Shown here: positions 43,826 to 53,936 of the stretch, piece after piece
How the letters are laid out: each line of letters begins with the position of its first letter
Position numbering within the stretch: the first letter of the stretch is position 1
Origin: Sulfurimonas sp.
GTDB taxonomy: Bacteria > Campylobacterota > Campylobacteria > Campylobacterales > Sulfurimonadaceae
Length of the DNA: 64,000 nt
NCBI GenBank assembly: GCA_021732045.1
Contig: JAKFWK010000005.1
Span: 253,967-317,966, forward strand
Direction: 5' to 3'
Translations under genes and position numbers: made by a program
Notes under the pieces: generated by a model
Databases searched by the model: none
What the model was told of the DNA's origin: nothing
Seen by the model: the letters and a program-made list of their open reading frames with translations, nothing else

Positions 43826-45037
43826 ATGATCAGCTCGTTAAGAGGGATGAATGATATTTTAAGTGATGATTATGAGAGATTCACATACTTTATAGAGATT
43901 GCTACAAATGTTGCAAAAAGATATGGTTTTCACTTTATAGAAACTCCACTGCTTGAAGAGACTGCGCTTTTTAAACGCTCAGTTGGCGAATCAAGTGATA
44001 TTGTCGGCAAAGAGATGTATCAGTTTATAGACAAAGGTGAAAATGATGTTTGCCTTCGCCCAGAGGGAACAGCAGGCGTTGTTCGAGCTTTTGTGCAAAA
44101 GAAGCTCGACCGTGCTGGTGGCTTGCACCGATTTTTTTATCATGGCGCTATGTTTCGTTACGAGAGACCTCAAAAAGGAAGACTTAGACAGTTTCATCAA
44201 TTTGGAGTTGAGAGTTTTGGAGAGGCAAGCGTTCATGAAGATGCTACCATGATTATGATGGTTAGCGATATATTAAAAACACTTGGTATTGGCTATAGGC
44301 TCCAACTAAACTCTCTTGGCGATGAAAATTGCATGCCACAGTATCGTACATCTCTTATAAAATTTATAGAGAGTATGGAAGATAAAATTTGTGAGGATTG
44401 CCAAAGAAGAAAAACCACAAATCCAATCCGCGTTCTTGATTGTAAAAATCAGGCGTGTCAAGAGATGTATAAAAATGCTCCGAAATTAGTAGATAACCTC
44501 TGCGATGGATGCAGTAATGACTTTACAAAACTTAAAAAAATCCTTGAGAATAATGAAATATTATACGAAATAGATACAAATCTGGTTCGCGGACTTGACT
44601 ACTACTCAAAAACTGCATTTGAGTTTGTAAGCGATAATATAGGAAGCCAAAGCGCTATTGCTGGCGGTGGAAGATACGATAAACTTGTCGAGTTTTTAGA
44701 TGGCAGAGCAACCCCTGCTGTTGGCTTTGCTATTGGCATCGAGAGGCTCATGGAGCTTATAATTATGCCAGAGAACACAAGGAATGGATACTATATAGGA
44801 GCCATGGACACAGAGGCTATTGATATAGTTGTTGAGCTTGCACAAAAAAAACGAAAAACAGAAAAAACGGTGATTGACTACAAAGTTAAAAATCTACAAA
44901 ATCATCTAAAAGCTGCTGATAAAGTTAATGCGAAATATTGTGCAGTTATTGGCTCACATGAGATGAAAAACAAAACGGTATGGATAAAAAATCTAGAAGA
45001 TAAGACCGAACAGATAGTTGAAGTGAAGAATTTTTAA
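43826..45037 (+). CDS. hisS: Histidyl-tRNA synthetase
   Basis: 403 residues. Class II motifs are visible: RGMNDIL at the N-terminus, motif 2 FRYERPQKGRLRQFHQFGVE, the histidine loop LVRGLDYYSKTAFEF, and motif 3 AGGGRYDKLVEF ... VGFAIGIERL. A C-terminal anticodon-binding domain follows. A CEDC...CQ cysteine group near 190-225 is typical of the insert. It charges tRNA-His. A one-base overlap (TAATG) couples it to the next gene. Confidence 0.95.
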   Translation: MISSLRGMNDILSDDYERFTYFIEIATNVAKRYGFHFIETPLLEETALFKRSVGESSDIVGKEMYQFIDKGENDVCLRPEGTAGVVRAFVQKKLDRAGGLHRFFYHGAMFRYERPQKGRLRQFHQFGVESFGEASVHEDATMIMMVSDILKTLGIGYRLQLNSLGDENCMPQYRTSLIKFIESMEDKICEDCQRRKTTNPIRVLDCKNQACQEMYKNAPKLVDNLCDGCSNDFTKLKKILENNEILYEIDTNLVRGLDYYSKTAFEFVSDNIGSQSAIAGGGRYDKLVEFLDGRATPAVGFAIGIERLMELIIMPENTRNGYYIGAMDTEAIDIVVELAQKKRKTEKTVIDYKVKNLQNHLKAADKVNAKYCAVIGSHEMKNKTVWIKNLEDKTEQIVEVKNF

Positions 45038-46767
45038 TGGAGTTTATACATAATATATGGGATTTTTTTATAAATTTTATCCAATTTTTTATTCTTATTG
45101 CTATACTTGGGCTATTTGTCTTATATATTTACGATAGATTTGTTCAAAGAAATCATGCCTTACTTGTAAATTATCCAGTCATTGGAAGGATGCGTTATTT
45201 TTTTGAAGCGCTCAGGGAGCCTTTGCGCCAATATTTTGCAGAAGAGACATTTTATGAGTCAAAAGATAAGGTTGACTGGGTTTATAAAGCCGCAAAAAAT
45301 GTACCTAATTACCAATCATTTTCCATCTCTCAGCCTCATAGTGATTTTAAATTTATGATTAAACATACAGCTCATGTTTTAAATGATGATGAGATAAAAC
45401 AAGACATGAGTGTGGTGTTTGGCAAAAACAGAGAGATACCATTTATTTCACACTCTCCAATTATCCGTTCAGCTATGAGCGATGGCGCAATTAGTCCAGA
45501 GGGTATTCGTGCATTTGCGCTTGGTGGTGCTAAATCACATCTAACGGTGAACACAGGAGAAGGCTCTCTTACTTCTAATCACCTCTTCACACATAAGCCG
45601 GATTTGAAAAATTGTGATTATTTAAATATTATCTATGGTACTCCCGTTGCCGAACTTGCTTTTAAAATTGCCACATTTTTATTTAATCATGCGGTAGCAA
45701 TAAAGTGGTATAGAGCTATTTTACTCTTTGGCAACAAGACTAAAAATACATATATTTACGACACTCCCTCGCATGTGCTCTTCCGCGTAAACTGGAGTGC
45801 TCCTATTGAATCGTTTCCAAAAGAAGTACCAACAGATATACCAAATATAATTTTTCAGATTGGCTCAGGACTTTATGGCGTTCGTGATGAAAATAGCAAG
45901 TTTGATGAAATAAAATATCAAAAAGTTATGAAATTTTGTCGCATGACAGAGATAAAAATAGCTCAAGGAGCAAAACAGACTGGCGGAAAATTGGCTGGGT
46001 CTAAAGTAACTGCCGATATATCATACTTCAGAGGTGTTCCCGAAGGCAAAGATGCCTTTGCTCCAAATAGATTTCCGTATGCAGACACAACCTCCGATTT
46101 ACTTGATTTTGTTGAGAGACTACAAGTTTTATCAAAAAAACCAGTTGGATTTAAGATAGTAATCTCTGATTCTACTTCGATTGAAGAGCTAGCAAAAGAG
46201 ATTTTGGCAAGAAAATTAGCAAACAGAGCACTACCGGACTTCATAACCGTTGATAGCGGAGAAGGTGGAAGCGCCACCGCACCTCTTGAACTTATGGAGT
46301 CAATTGGTCTTAATACAAATGATGCCCTTTATGTACTAGATACTGTACTTAAAAAATATGGCATTAGAGATGATCTAAAAATTATTGCAAGTGGTAAGAT
46401 TTTAACTCCCGATGACGCAATTATAACAATGTGTATGGGTGCCGACGCAGTTGGAATAGCAAGAGGCTTTATGATGAGTGCAGGATGCATCCGCGCTAGA
46501 ATGTGTTCTGGTTTTGGCACACATGTCTGCCCTGTTGGTTTAGCTACACAGGATGAGAGAAAAAGGGCTTCATATCTTGTTGTGAAAAAAGGATTAGAGA
46601 TTGCAAACTATCATAAAAATCTCTTAAAAGGGATGAAAACACTGCTTTCAGTCATGGGAATAGATCATATAAGTAAGATAAATAAATCTCATCTTACTTT
46701 TAAAAATGCAAACGATGAGATATTTTTCGATGTAGATCAATATTTTCATAAAAAATTACGAGTATAG
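45037..46767 (+). CDS. FMN-binding glutamate-synthase-family protein
   Basis: 576 residues. An N-terminal membrane helix (about 8-32) is followed by the GltB domain-2 TIM barrel with the FMN site KIAQGAKQTGGKLAGSKVTA, SGEGGSATAPLELMESIGL and the cysteine set CIRARMCSGFGTHVCPVG of the [3Fe-4S] cluster. It lacks the glutamine amidotransferase domain, so it is not a full GOGAT. It may act as a membrane-bound oxidoreductase. Inserted between hisS and speA, which are adjacent in Campylobacter. Confidence 0.8.
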   Translation: MEFIHNIWDFFINFIQFFILIAILGLFVLYIYDRFVQRNHALLVNYPVIGRMRYFFEALREPLRQYFAEETFYESKDKVDWVYKAAKNVPNYQSFSISQPHSDFKFMIKHTAHVLNDDEIKQDMSVVFGKNREIPFISHSPIIRSAMSDGAISPEGIRAFALGGAKSHLTVNTGEGSLTSNHLFTHKPDLKNCDYLNIIYGTPVAELAFKIATFLFNHAVAIKWYRAILLFGNKTKNTYIYDTPSHVLFRVNWSAPIESFPKEVPTDIPNIIFQIGSGLYGVRDENSKFDEIKYQKVMKFCRMTEIKIAQGAKQTGGKLAGSKVTADISYFRGVPEGKDAFAPNRFPYADTTSDLLDFVERLQVLSKKPVGFKIVISDSTSIEELAKEILARKLANRALPDFITVDSGEGGSATAPLELMESIGLNTNDALYVLDTVLKKYGIRDDLKIIASGKILTPDDAIITMCMGADAVGIARGFMMSAGCIRARMCSGFGTHVCPVGLATQDERKRASYLVVKKGLEIANYHKNLLKGMKTLLSVMGIDHISKINKSHLTFKNANDEIFFDVDQYFHKKLRV

Positions 46768-46776
46768 GTTAAAAAT

Positions 46777-48606
46777 ATGACAAACTTTGGGTTAGATATA
46801 TGGTCAAATAAGAATTTTATTATTGAAGATGGGCAGATAAAATTAAATTACAAGTGCATGCCATCTCTTTTAAAAATAACAGAAGATATCAGGGATAGAG
46901 ACATTAGAGGTCCAATACTTCTTAGATTTCCACATCTTATTAAAAAACAGATAAGAAGTCTTTATTGGTATTTTGATAAAGCTATAAAAGAGAACAATTA
47001 CAAGGGTAATTTCAATGCTGTTTTTCCACTTAAAGTAAATCAGTTTCCCTATGCCGTAGAAGCTGTTACAACTCAAGGGGAAGAGTTCAACTATGGGCTA
47101 GAAGCTGGCAGTAAAGCTGAGTTAATTTTAGCTATGAGCAAAACACCAAATGGCTCAAATATTACAGTCAATGGTTTTAAAGATAAAGAGATGATTTTTT
47201 TGGGATTTATTGCTGCTCAAAGCGGACATAACATTACCATAACTATAGAGGGACTTGGTGAGCTAGAGACAATTATAGAAGTTGCTACAGAGTCAAAAAT
47301 TAAGGTTCCAAATATTGGAATTCGCATAAGACTGCACAGCTCAGGAAGTGGCGTTTGGGCAAAAAGCGGTGGAATGGATGCTAAGTTTGGCTTAACTTCA
47401 ACAGAAATTCTTGAGGCGGTTTCACTTCTTAGAGAAGCTGATTTATTAAACAATCTAACAATGATTCATTTTCATATTGGTTCTCAAATGTCAGATATTG
47501 CTCCACTTAAAAAGGCTCTAAGAGAGGCGGGAAATATCTATGCAGAACTTAAAAAGATGGGTGCTGATTCGCTAAACAGCATAAATATAGGCGGTGGTTT
47601 AGCGATTGAATATGATCAGCATACACACACAAAAGGTCACAACTACTCAATAGAAGAGTTTTCAAGCAGTGTTGTCTTTTTGCTCGCTGATATCATGAAT
47701 ACAAAAAAAGTTTCTCATCCTGATATTTTTACAGAGTCAGGAAGATTTATTGTGGCTTCACATGCAGTTCTTATTGCTCCTGTCTTAGAGCTGTTTTCGC
47801 AGGATTATCAAGAACAACATCTAAGAATAAAAGATAAGAACCCTCCACTCATAGAGGAGCTTTTAGAGTTAAATCAACTACTTAACAATAAAAATTGTAT
47901 AGAGTACCTTCACGATGCACTTGATCATATGGAATCACTACTTACTCTTTTTGATTTGGGCTATATTGACCTAAAAGATAGATCTAACGCTGAAATTTTA
48001 GTTCACAGCATCATCAAAAAAGCGCTCTATCTTAAATCTGCTACACCAACTGATGAGCTAGAGAGGCTTCAAGAGAAACTTCAAGAGAGATATCTAATCA
48101 ATGCTTCTATATTTCAGAGCTTGCCTGATTACTGGGGTCTTGGACAAAATTTTCCAATTATGCCGCTAAATCATCTTGATGCAACTCCGCTTCGTGCTGC
48201 ATCTCTTTGGGATATCACATGTGACAGTGATGGCGAAATTGTCTTCAACCAAGATAGACCACTCTACCTTCATGATGTAAATCTTGATGAGGAAGATTAC
48301 TTTTTAGGATTTTTTAATGTTGGTGCATATCAAGAAACACTAGGCATGAATCATAACCTATTTACTCATCCAAATGAATATACCATAAATATTAGCGATA
48401 GCGACTATGAAATTATAAATGAAGTAGAGTCTAAAAATATTTTAGAGATATTAAGCTCTATCGGATATGATGAAAATGAAATTTCAAATAAACTTAAAAC
48501 TGATTTGGCAAATAGTATATTTATAACCGAGCAAGAAAAAAATGATACACTTGCAAAACTTGAGTTATATTTAAATCAAAATGGTTATTTAAGAACTACA
48601 CTTTAA
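46777..48606 (+). CDS. speA: Arginine decarboxylase, biosynthetic
   Basis: 609 residues. The PLP lysine lies in FPLKVNQFPYAVEAV; the barrel has NYGLEAGSKAELILAMS, HFHIGSQMSDI, and NIGGGLAIEYDQ; the second domain holds TESGRFIVASHAVLI and the C-terminal dimer region. Alanine-racemase-like fold III enzyme making agmatine for polyamines. Nine bases after the previous gene and eight before cysE. Confidence 0.95.
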   Translation: MTNFGLDIWSNKNFIIEDGQIKLNYKCMPSLLKITEDIRDRDIRGPILLRFPHLIKKQIRSLYWYFDKAIKENNYKGNFNAVFPLKVNQFPYAVEAVTTQGEEFNYGLEAGSKAELILAMSKTPNGSNITVNGFKDKEMIFLGFIAAQSGHNITITIEGLGELETIIEVATESKIKVPNIGIRIRLHSSGSGVWAKSGGMDAKFGLTSTEILEAVSLLREADLLNNLTMIHFHIGSQMSDIAPLKKALREAGNIYAELKKMGADSLNSINIGGGLAIEYDQHTHTKGHNYSIEEFSSSVVFLLADIMNTKKVSHPDIFTESGRFIVASHAVLIAPVLELFSQDYQEQHLRIKDKNPPLIEELLELNQLLNNKNCIEYLHDALDHMESLLTLFDLGYIDLKDRSNAEILVHSIIKKALYLKSATPTDELERLQEKLQERYLINASIFQSLPDYWGLGQNFPIMPLNHLDATPLRAASLWDITCDSDGEIVFNQDRPLYLHDVNLDEEDYFLGFFNVGAYQETLGMNHNLFTHPNEYTINISDSDYEIINEVESKNILEILSSIGYDENEISNKLKTDLANSIFITEQEKNDTLAKLELYLNQNGYLRTTL

Positions 48607-48614
48607 GGTATACA

Positions 48615-49316
48615 ATGGGACTTTTTGCAGAAATAAGGGAAGATTTTTCAAATGCTTACAAAAATGACCCAGCACTAAACTCTGGATTAGATTTTTTATT
48701 TAATTATCCTGGTGTTTGGGCTGTTGCATGGTATAGAATTGCGCACAAGCTATACAAAGCAGATTTTAAGAGTCTAGCTAGAATAATTATGGGACTTAAT
48801 CAAATTATTACAAATATTGATATCCATCCTGGTGCTGTTATTGGAAAAAGAGTCTTTATAGATCACGGAATTGGCGTTGTTGTTGGTCAAACTGCAATCA
48901 TAGAAGATGATGTTGTGATATATCAAGGAGTAACTCTTGGCGGAGTCTCCCTTGAACTTGGAAAGAGACACCCTACCATTAAAAAAGGCGCCGTGCTTGG
49001 AGCTGGTGCAAAAATACTTGGAAACATAACCATTGGTGAGTATGCTAAAATTGGAGCAAATTCAGTAGTTGTAAAACCAGTGCCCGACTGCTCAACAGCT
49101 ATTGGAATTCCTGCCCATGTTATAGAAAAAGGTAGATGCAAAGATCCATTTATGCACAATATGCTTCCTGATATAAATAAAGAGATGTTTGAATATCTAC
49201 TAAGAAGAGTCGCCGTTTTAGAGCATATTCTAATGGAAGATAATAAAAATCTACTAGAAGAAGATTTAGAGTTAGAAAATATTTACGAATCATTCATAAA
49301 AGCCATGAAAAATTAA
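48615..49316 (+). CDS. cysE: Serine O-acetyltransferase
   Basis: 233 residues. After an N-terminal helix region (SGLDFLFNYPGVWAVAWYRI) comes the left-handed beta-helix: IDIHPGAVIGKRVFIDHGIG and VVVGQTAIIEDDVVIYQGVT, with the catalytic histidine in HG. It acetylates serine for cysteine synthesis. Eight bases after speA, as in Campylobacter. Confidence 0.93.
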   Translation: MGLFAEIREDFSNAYKNDPALNSGLDFLFNYPGVWAVAWYRIAHKLYKADFKSLARIIMGLNQIITNIDIHPGAVIGKRVFIDHGIGVVVGQTAIIEDDVVIYQGVTLGGVSLELGKRHPTIKKGAVLGAGAKILGNITIGEYAKIGANSVVVKPVPDCSTAIGIPAHVIEKGRCKDPFMHNMLPDINKEMFEYLLRRVAVLEHILMEDNKNLLEEDLELENIYESFIKAMKN

Positions 49317-49348
49317 AAAACAACCCTAAAATATTAAAGATTTTTAAG

Positions 49349-49354
49349 TATAAT
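49349..49354 (+). promoter_or_regulatory. -10 box of aspB
   Basis: TATAAT 31 bases before the ATG at 49386, with AAAGGG as ribosome site, giving aspB its own start inside the series. Confidence 0.4.
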
Positions 49355-49385
49355 TCCAATTATTTTTCATATACAAAGGGTTTAT

Positions 49386-50567
49386 ATGCTAACAGATCGC
49401 GTTAATTCACTATCTGAATCAATCACGATTGCTATTGCAACACTAGCTCAAGAGTTAAAAACTTCTGGCAAAGATATCATTAGCTTTTCTGCAGGTGAGC
49501 CTGATTTTGACACCCCACAAGTTATTAAAGATGCAGCCATAGAAGCAATCAATGATGGATTTACAAAATATACACCAGTTGACGGGATTCCTGCACTAAA
49601 AAAAGCAATTGCAGACAAGCTTTTCAAAGAAAATGGTCTAATATATGCCCCAAATCAAATAATCACAAATAATGGTGCAAAGCACTCACTTTTTAATCTC
49701 TTTGCAGCGGTAATCCAAAAAGGTGATGAAGTTATCATTCCAGCCCCATATTGGGTTACCTATCCAGAGCTTGTTTTGTATCATGGTGGAGTTGTGGTGG
49801 AGATTCATACAGATGACAATAACTCATTTAAGATGACTCCAGAACAACTTAAAAATGCAATTACACCAAAAACCAAGATGATAGTTTTAACCTCCCCATC
49901 AAATCCAACTGGTTCAGTATATTCAAAAGATGAGCTAATGGCTATTGGAAAAGTTTTAGAGGGGACAGACATATTAGTTGCAAGCGATGAGATGTACGAA
50001 AAGCTTATATACGATGGAGAGTTTACTTCATCCGCTTCTGTAAGTCAAGACATGTTCAAGCGAACAATAACCATAAATGGTCTTAGCAAATCAGTTGCTA
50101 TGACTGGATGGAGATTTGGTTATATGGCAGCTTATAACTCAGATATCATTCAAGCAACAAAAAAACTTCAAAGTCAAAGTACATCAAATATTAACTCAAT
50201 CACTCAAAAAGCTGCCATTGTTGCCCTAAACGGTTCAGCTGATGCCGATATAGAGATGATGAGAAAAGCGTTTAAAGAGCGAAGAGACGAAGCAGTTAAG
50301 CTCATAAACGCTATTGATGGACTTAGTGTCGTAAAGCCAAATGGTGCTTTTTATCTCTTTATAAATATAAAAAAAATTAGCAATGACTCTATGCAATTTT
50401 GTAAGGATTTGTTAGAGAGAAAAGGTGTGGCACTAGTTCCTGGGGTTGGTTTTGGAAGTGAAGGATATGTAAGATTTAGTTTTGCAACTGATATAGAAAG
50501 TATTCGTAAAGGAATCAAGAGAGTTGAAGAATTTGTAAAAGAGTTAAAAAAACCAACTGCTGCTTAA
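49386..50567 (+). CDS. aspB: Aspartate aminotransferase (class I)
   Basis: 393 residues. SFSAGEPDFDTPQVI, the TSPSNPTGSVYS loop, SDEMYEKLIYDG and the PLP lysine K235 in NGLSKSVAMTGWRFGY are present. It transfers amino groups between aspartate and 2-oxoglutarate. It is of the AspB subgroup (near 395 residues) found in Bacillus and epsilonproteobacteria. A hairpin follows the stop. Confidence 0.93.
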   Translation: MLTDRVNSLSESITIAIATLAQELKTSGKDIISFSAGEPDFDTPQVIKDAAIEAINDGFTKYTPVDGIPALKKAIADKLFKENGLIYAPNQIITNNGAKHSLFNLFAAVIQKGDEVIIPAPYWVTYPELVLYHGGVVVEIHTDDNNSFKMTPEQLKNAITPKTKMIVLTSPSNPTGSVYSKDELMAIGKVLEGTDILVASDEMYEKLIYDGEFTSSASVSQDMFKRTITINGLSKSVAMTGWRFGYMAAYNSDIIQATKKLQSQSTSNINSITQKAAIVALNGSADADIEMMRKAFKERRDEAVKLINAIDGLSVVKPNGAFYLFINIKKISNDSMQFCKDLLERKGVALVPGVGFGSEGYVRFSFATDIESIRKGIKRVEEFVKELKKPTAA

Positions 50568-50576
50568 GCTTGTTTC

Positions 50577-50595
50577 AAACAGGGTGCCTGTTTTT
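50577..50595 (+). terminator. Hairpin after aspB
   Basis: AAACAGG and CCTGTTT pair fully around a three-base loop, followed by a short T/A-rich run. It lies between convergent genes and may serve both. Confidence 0.55.
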
Positions 50596-50619
50596 ATAAA
50601 ATAAGCACTCCTAAAAAAT

Positions 50620-51657
50620 TTAGACTTTATCTCTCCTGTGCCTAATCGACGACCAAATAGAGAGCGCTATAAAGACTAGTCCGATTGTTCCCGTAAATAA
50701 CTCAGATATATGAAATTTCAAGCTAAGTATCATAATCAATGCTAAAGCGCCAATAGCATAGTGTGCTCCATGCTCCAAATATTTATACTCATCAAGAGTA
50801 TCTTTTTCTACTAAAAGAATAGTCAAGGATCTCACAAACATTGCTCCAATCCCAAGACCAAGCATAATAACGACTATATCTTTAGTTATTGCTAATGCTC
50901 CTATAACACCGTCAAGAGAAAACGATGCATCTAGCACTTCTAGATATAAAAATCCACCTATGCTTCCTTTCTTTACAATATCACCAACAGAAAAATCACT
51001 GCTCTTGTCTTTTAAGACAGCGCCAAGGATATCAACTCCAACATAAGTTACCACACCAAGAAGTCCAGCAAGCAGTACGGATAATTTTTGCTCAACCGGC
51101 ACTAGCATCAAAGACATCAGCAAGGCGATAAGTGCTACAAAAATTGAGATTGAGTTTATCTTTCCAAGCTCCATCAACTTCTTTTCTGCAACTTCTATCC
51201 AATGAATATCTTTTTCATCATCAATCAAGAAATTCAAAAAAACAAGAAGCAGAAACATTCCTCCAAAAACAGATATCTCGGCATGATGTGATATTAGTTT
51301 GTTTGAATATTCAGCCGGATTATCTATGGCTAAATTCCACACTTCGACAATGCTCAAATCTGCTGTTTGAGACACTATAGCCAGCGGAAAAAGCAATCTC
51401 ATACCAAACACTGCAATAAACATACCAGCAGTCAGAAAAAGTTTTTTCCAATACTCATCCCAGTTTTTAAGGATAGAAGCATTAACAACGGCATTATCAA
51501 AAGAGAGTGATATCTCCATAATACTAAGTATTATTACAATAAATATGACATTAACAACACTTTTTATATCTCCACCTGTCTTAAAACCCCACCATCCTGC
51601 AATTAGCAAAGATATAAGTGTAAACACAAAAGTAAATTTAAAATATTTCAAAAACAA
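50620..51657 (-). CDS. DUF475 / TerC-like integral membrane protein
   Basis: 345 residues with about nine membrane helices. SLSFDNAVVNASILKNW near residue 50 and EVLDASFSLDGVIGALAIT near 224 carry the paired Asp-Asn and Asp motifs found in TerC/DUF475 proteins, which may bind metal or other ions. The role is unknown; TerC relatives influence metal export and tellurite resistance. It converges with aspB and precedes the mrdA series. Confidence 0.82.
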   Translation of the reverse strand: MFLKYFKFTFVFTLISLLIAGWWGFKTGGDIKSVVNVIFIVIILSIMEISLSFDNAVVNASILKNWDEYWKKLFLTAGMFIAVFGMRLLFPLAIVSQTADLSIVEVWNLAIDNPAEYSNKLISHHAEISVFGGMFLLLVFLNFLIDDEKDIHWIEVAEKKLMELGKINSISIFVALIALLMSLMLVPVEQKLSVLLAGLLGVVTYVGVDILGAVLKDKSSDFSVGDIVKKGSIGGFLYLEVLDASFSLDGVIGALAITKDIVVIMLGLGIGAMFVRSLTILLVEKDTLDEYKYLEHGAHYAIGALALIMILSLKFHISELFTGTIGLVFIALSIWSSIRHRRDKV

Positions 51658-51696
51658 ATCCTTTATTTATAATAGACAGCATATGCAAAGCAAAAG

Positions 51697-53487
51697 TTAT
51701 ATTTTTTTTATATAACCTAGCTCCAGAAGCTTGTCATATATATCTGAAACTATCTTTCCAGTAGCTGCGCCACCATGGCCACCATGTTCCATCATTACAG
51801 TAACGATATACTGAGGGTTATCATATGGTCCGTATGTTGTAAACCAAGCATGTGAACGAGTGTAATAACTCATGTCATGTTCGAGTGTTCTATTTTTTAT
51901 ATTTTGCAATATTCCAATTACCTGTGCTGTCCCTGTTTTTCCAGCAAGTTGAACTTTCGAGCTCACATAAGCCTTAGCTGTTCCACCAGGTGCATTACAA
52001 ACCTCATACATTGCTCTTTGTATAAGTGGTAACTTTTCAAGTTCATTGGCATTTAATACGCTTTCATATTGAGGGGCCACCTTTTGAACACCTATAGATT
52101 TTGCAAAAAATGGGCGAGGGAGTTTTCCTGTAGCCATCAAAGCGGTATACTGAGCGATTTGCATTGGAGTTGTTAAGAAATTACCCTGCCCTATAGATGT
52201 GTTTAGCGTCTCTCCTAGTTGCCATGATTGGTTATATCTTTTTTTCTTCCACTCTCGAGATGGAACAGTACCTAAAAATTCATTTGGCAAATCTACACCA
52301 GTTTTTCTACCAAGTCCATATCGCATAAGTCCATCACTCATTTTTTTGATACCCAACTGCAAACTTCCCTTATAAAAAAAATCATCACAGCTTTCTCTGA
52401 CAGCCTTCACAATTCCAACACCACCATGTCCATGGTCTTTCCAACATCTAAATACTCTGTTGCCAAGAGGAAGTTCACCCGTACAGTAATTTCCAAAATC
52501 AGCACCTAGCTCTGGAGATGTGATATACAATAGTCCAAGACCAGTTTTTATAGTAGAGCCAGGAGGGTATAGTCCGTTTACCAGCTTGTTTGTAAACGGT
52601 TTTTCCACTGAAGTTGATAATTTATCCCAAATTTCATGAGACACACCAGAAACAAAGGTGTTTAAATCATACTCCGGAAAACTACCAGCAGCTAAAATAG
52701 CACCATCTACCCTCATTACAACGACGGCTCCAGATTTACCAACAAACAGAGCTGATATAAAACTTTGCAAATCCATATCAATATTTAAAGTAAGCCTGGT
52801 GTCTTCTATTGGCTTAGAGTTTGATATCTCTTCAACTATCTGGTTATTTGCATTTACTTTTATCTCTCTCTCTCCAGCTGAGCCTTGCAGGTAGGAATTA
52901 TAATATTTTTCCACTCCTGTTTTACCGGTATAACCTATAAGCTCCTGCAGTTTATCTTTAGCTACATCTTCTTTGTTTGCACGAGAAACATATCCAACAA
53001 CATGTGCTGCAATATCCCCATACGGATATAACCTTTTTGGAGCAATAACTATTTTTACATTTTTATTTAAATTTAAAAAAGAGTATATTGGTAGCATCTG
53101 CTCATAGGATACAAAAGGAACAATATCTATAAAACTATGATTGTAAAAAGAGTCAAATTTTGTATATTCATCAATCATCTTTTTTTTATCTAAATTTGGT
53201 ATAAGTTTTATCAAGCTGTCAATCTCTTCATTGAGTATATATAAATTTTTTTTAAGAGCCAAATGTGGTGCCAGTTGTATTTTAAATCCAAGCTCATTTA
53301 TTGCTATAGGCTTGTCATTTATATCTATAATTTCACCTCTGACTGGTGCAATTTGCTCTATTTTTATACTATTGTCATTTGAGAGTTTTTCATAATAACT
53401 GTTTGACTCAACAGAGAGAAAAAAAACTCTTGCAAGTATAGACAACCATACAGACGCAAAAACAAAAAGGATAAATTTAATTTTCAA
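51697..53487 (-). CDS. mrdA: Penicillin-binding protein 2 (elongation transpeptidase)
   Basis: 596 residues. An N-terminal membrane anchor, a pedestal domain, and the transpeptidase domain with PPGSTIKTGLG (SxxK), ESCDDFFYKGS (SxD) and KTGTAQV (KTG). It cross-links peptidoglycan of the lateral wall in the periplasm. Coupled to the MreD-like gene upstream by a four-base overlap. Rest of the rod complex (rodA, mreBC) is not visible. Confidence 0.95.
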   Translation of the reverse strand: MKIKFILFVFASVWLSILARVFFLSVESNSYYEKLSNDNSIKIEQIAPVRGEIIDINDKPIAINELGFKIQLAPHLALKKNLYILNEEIDSLIKLIPNLDKKKMIDEYTKFDSFYNHSFIDIVPFVSYEQMLPIYSFLNLNKNVKIVIAPKRLYPYGDIAAHVVGYVSRANKEDVAKDKLQELIGYTGKTGVEKYYNSYLQGSAGEREIKVNANNQIVEEISNSKPIEDTRLTLNIDMDLQSFISALFVGKSGAVVVMRVDGAILAAGSFPEYDLNTFVSGVSHEIWDKLSTSVEKPFTNKLVNGLYPPGSTIKTGLGLLYITSPELGADFGNYCTGELPLGNRVFRCWKDHGHGGVGIVKAVRESCDDFFYKGSLQLGIKKMSDGLMRYGLGRKTGVDLPNEFLGTVPSREWKKKRYNQSWQLGETLNTSIGQGNFLTTPMQIAQYTALMATGKLPRPFFAKSIGVQKVAPQYESVLNANELEKLPLIQRAMYEVCNAPGGTAKAYVSSKVQLAGKTGTAQVIGILQNIKNRTLEHDMSYYTRSHAWFTTYGPYDNPQYIVTVMMEHGGHGGAATGKIVSDIYDKLLELGYIKKI

Positions 53488-53936
53488 ATTATGCTCACAA
53501 TAAAAAAGTCAATAATCATATAGTAAACAACATAATAGTTAAGACCAGGCAAAGGTAACATAAAAATATTTGATAAAATATAGTGAAAAACAAAAAAGCC
53601 AATATAAATAAACAGAACCATTAGGCCTCTGGTGCACGAGGCGCAGCTGATAACTTTTACTATATTTGGCATTATGTACCTATAAATTATTAAAAAATAG
53701 ATAATTGTGCTAAAGAGCACATAACCATTTTCTGCCTCAAAGATAAGCAGACATATAGAAATCAAGGCTAAACTTAAGCTGTCGTTTTTTTTAAGTGCAA
53801 TAGTAAAAAAAACAAATATCACAGCAAGAAAATGCGGCAAAAACTGGTAAACACCACTTAATGCACTATATATCATAAATAAAATGACATATACGAATGA
53901 AGTTAGATAGTTTTTATTAATGATACTTCGTTGCAT
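53484..53936 (-). CDS. mreD: MreD-like rod-shape membrane protein
   Basis: 150 residues, four to five hydrophobic helices and little else. The layout (FVYVILFMIYSALSGVYQFL, then many Phe/Ile) and the place directly before mrdA fit MreD, though sequence identity in this family is weak. Part of the wall-elongation complex. It overlaps the GNAT gene by 34 bases; a shorter start at internal Met 21 is possible. Confidence 0.65.
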   Translation of the reverse strand: MQRSIINKNYLTSFVYVILFMIYSALSGVYQFLPHFLAVIFVFFTIALKKNDSLSLALISICLLIFEAENGYVLFSTIIYFLIIYRYIMPNIVKVISCASCTRGLMVLFIYIGFFVFHYILSNIFMLPLPGLNYYVVYYMIIDFFIVSII

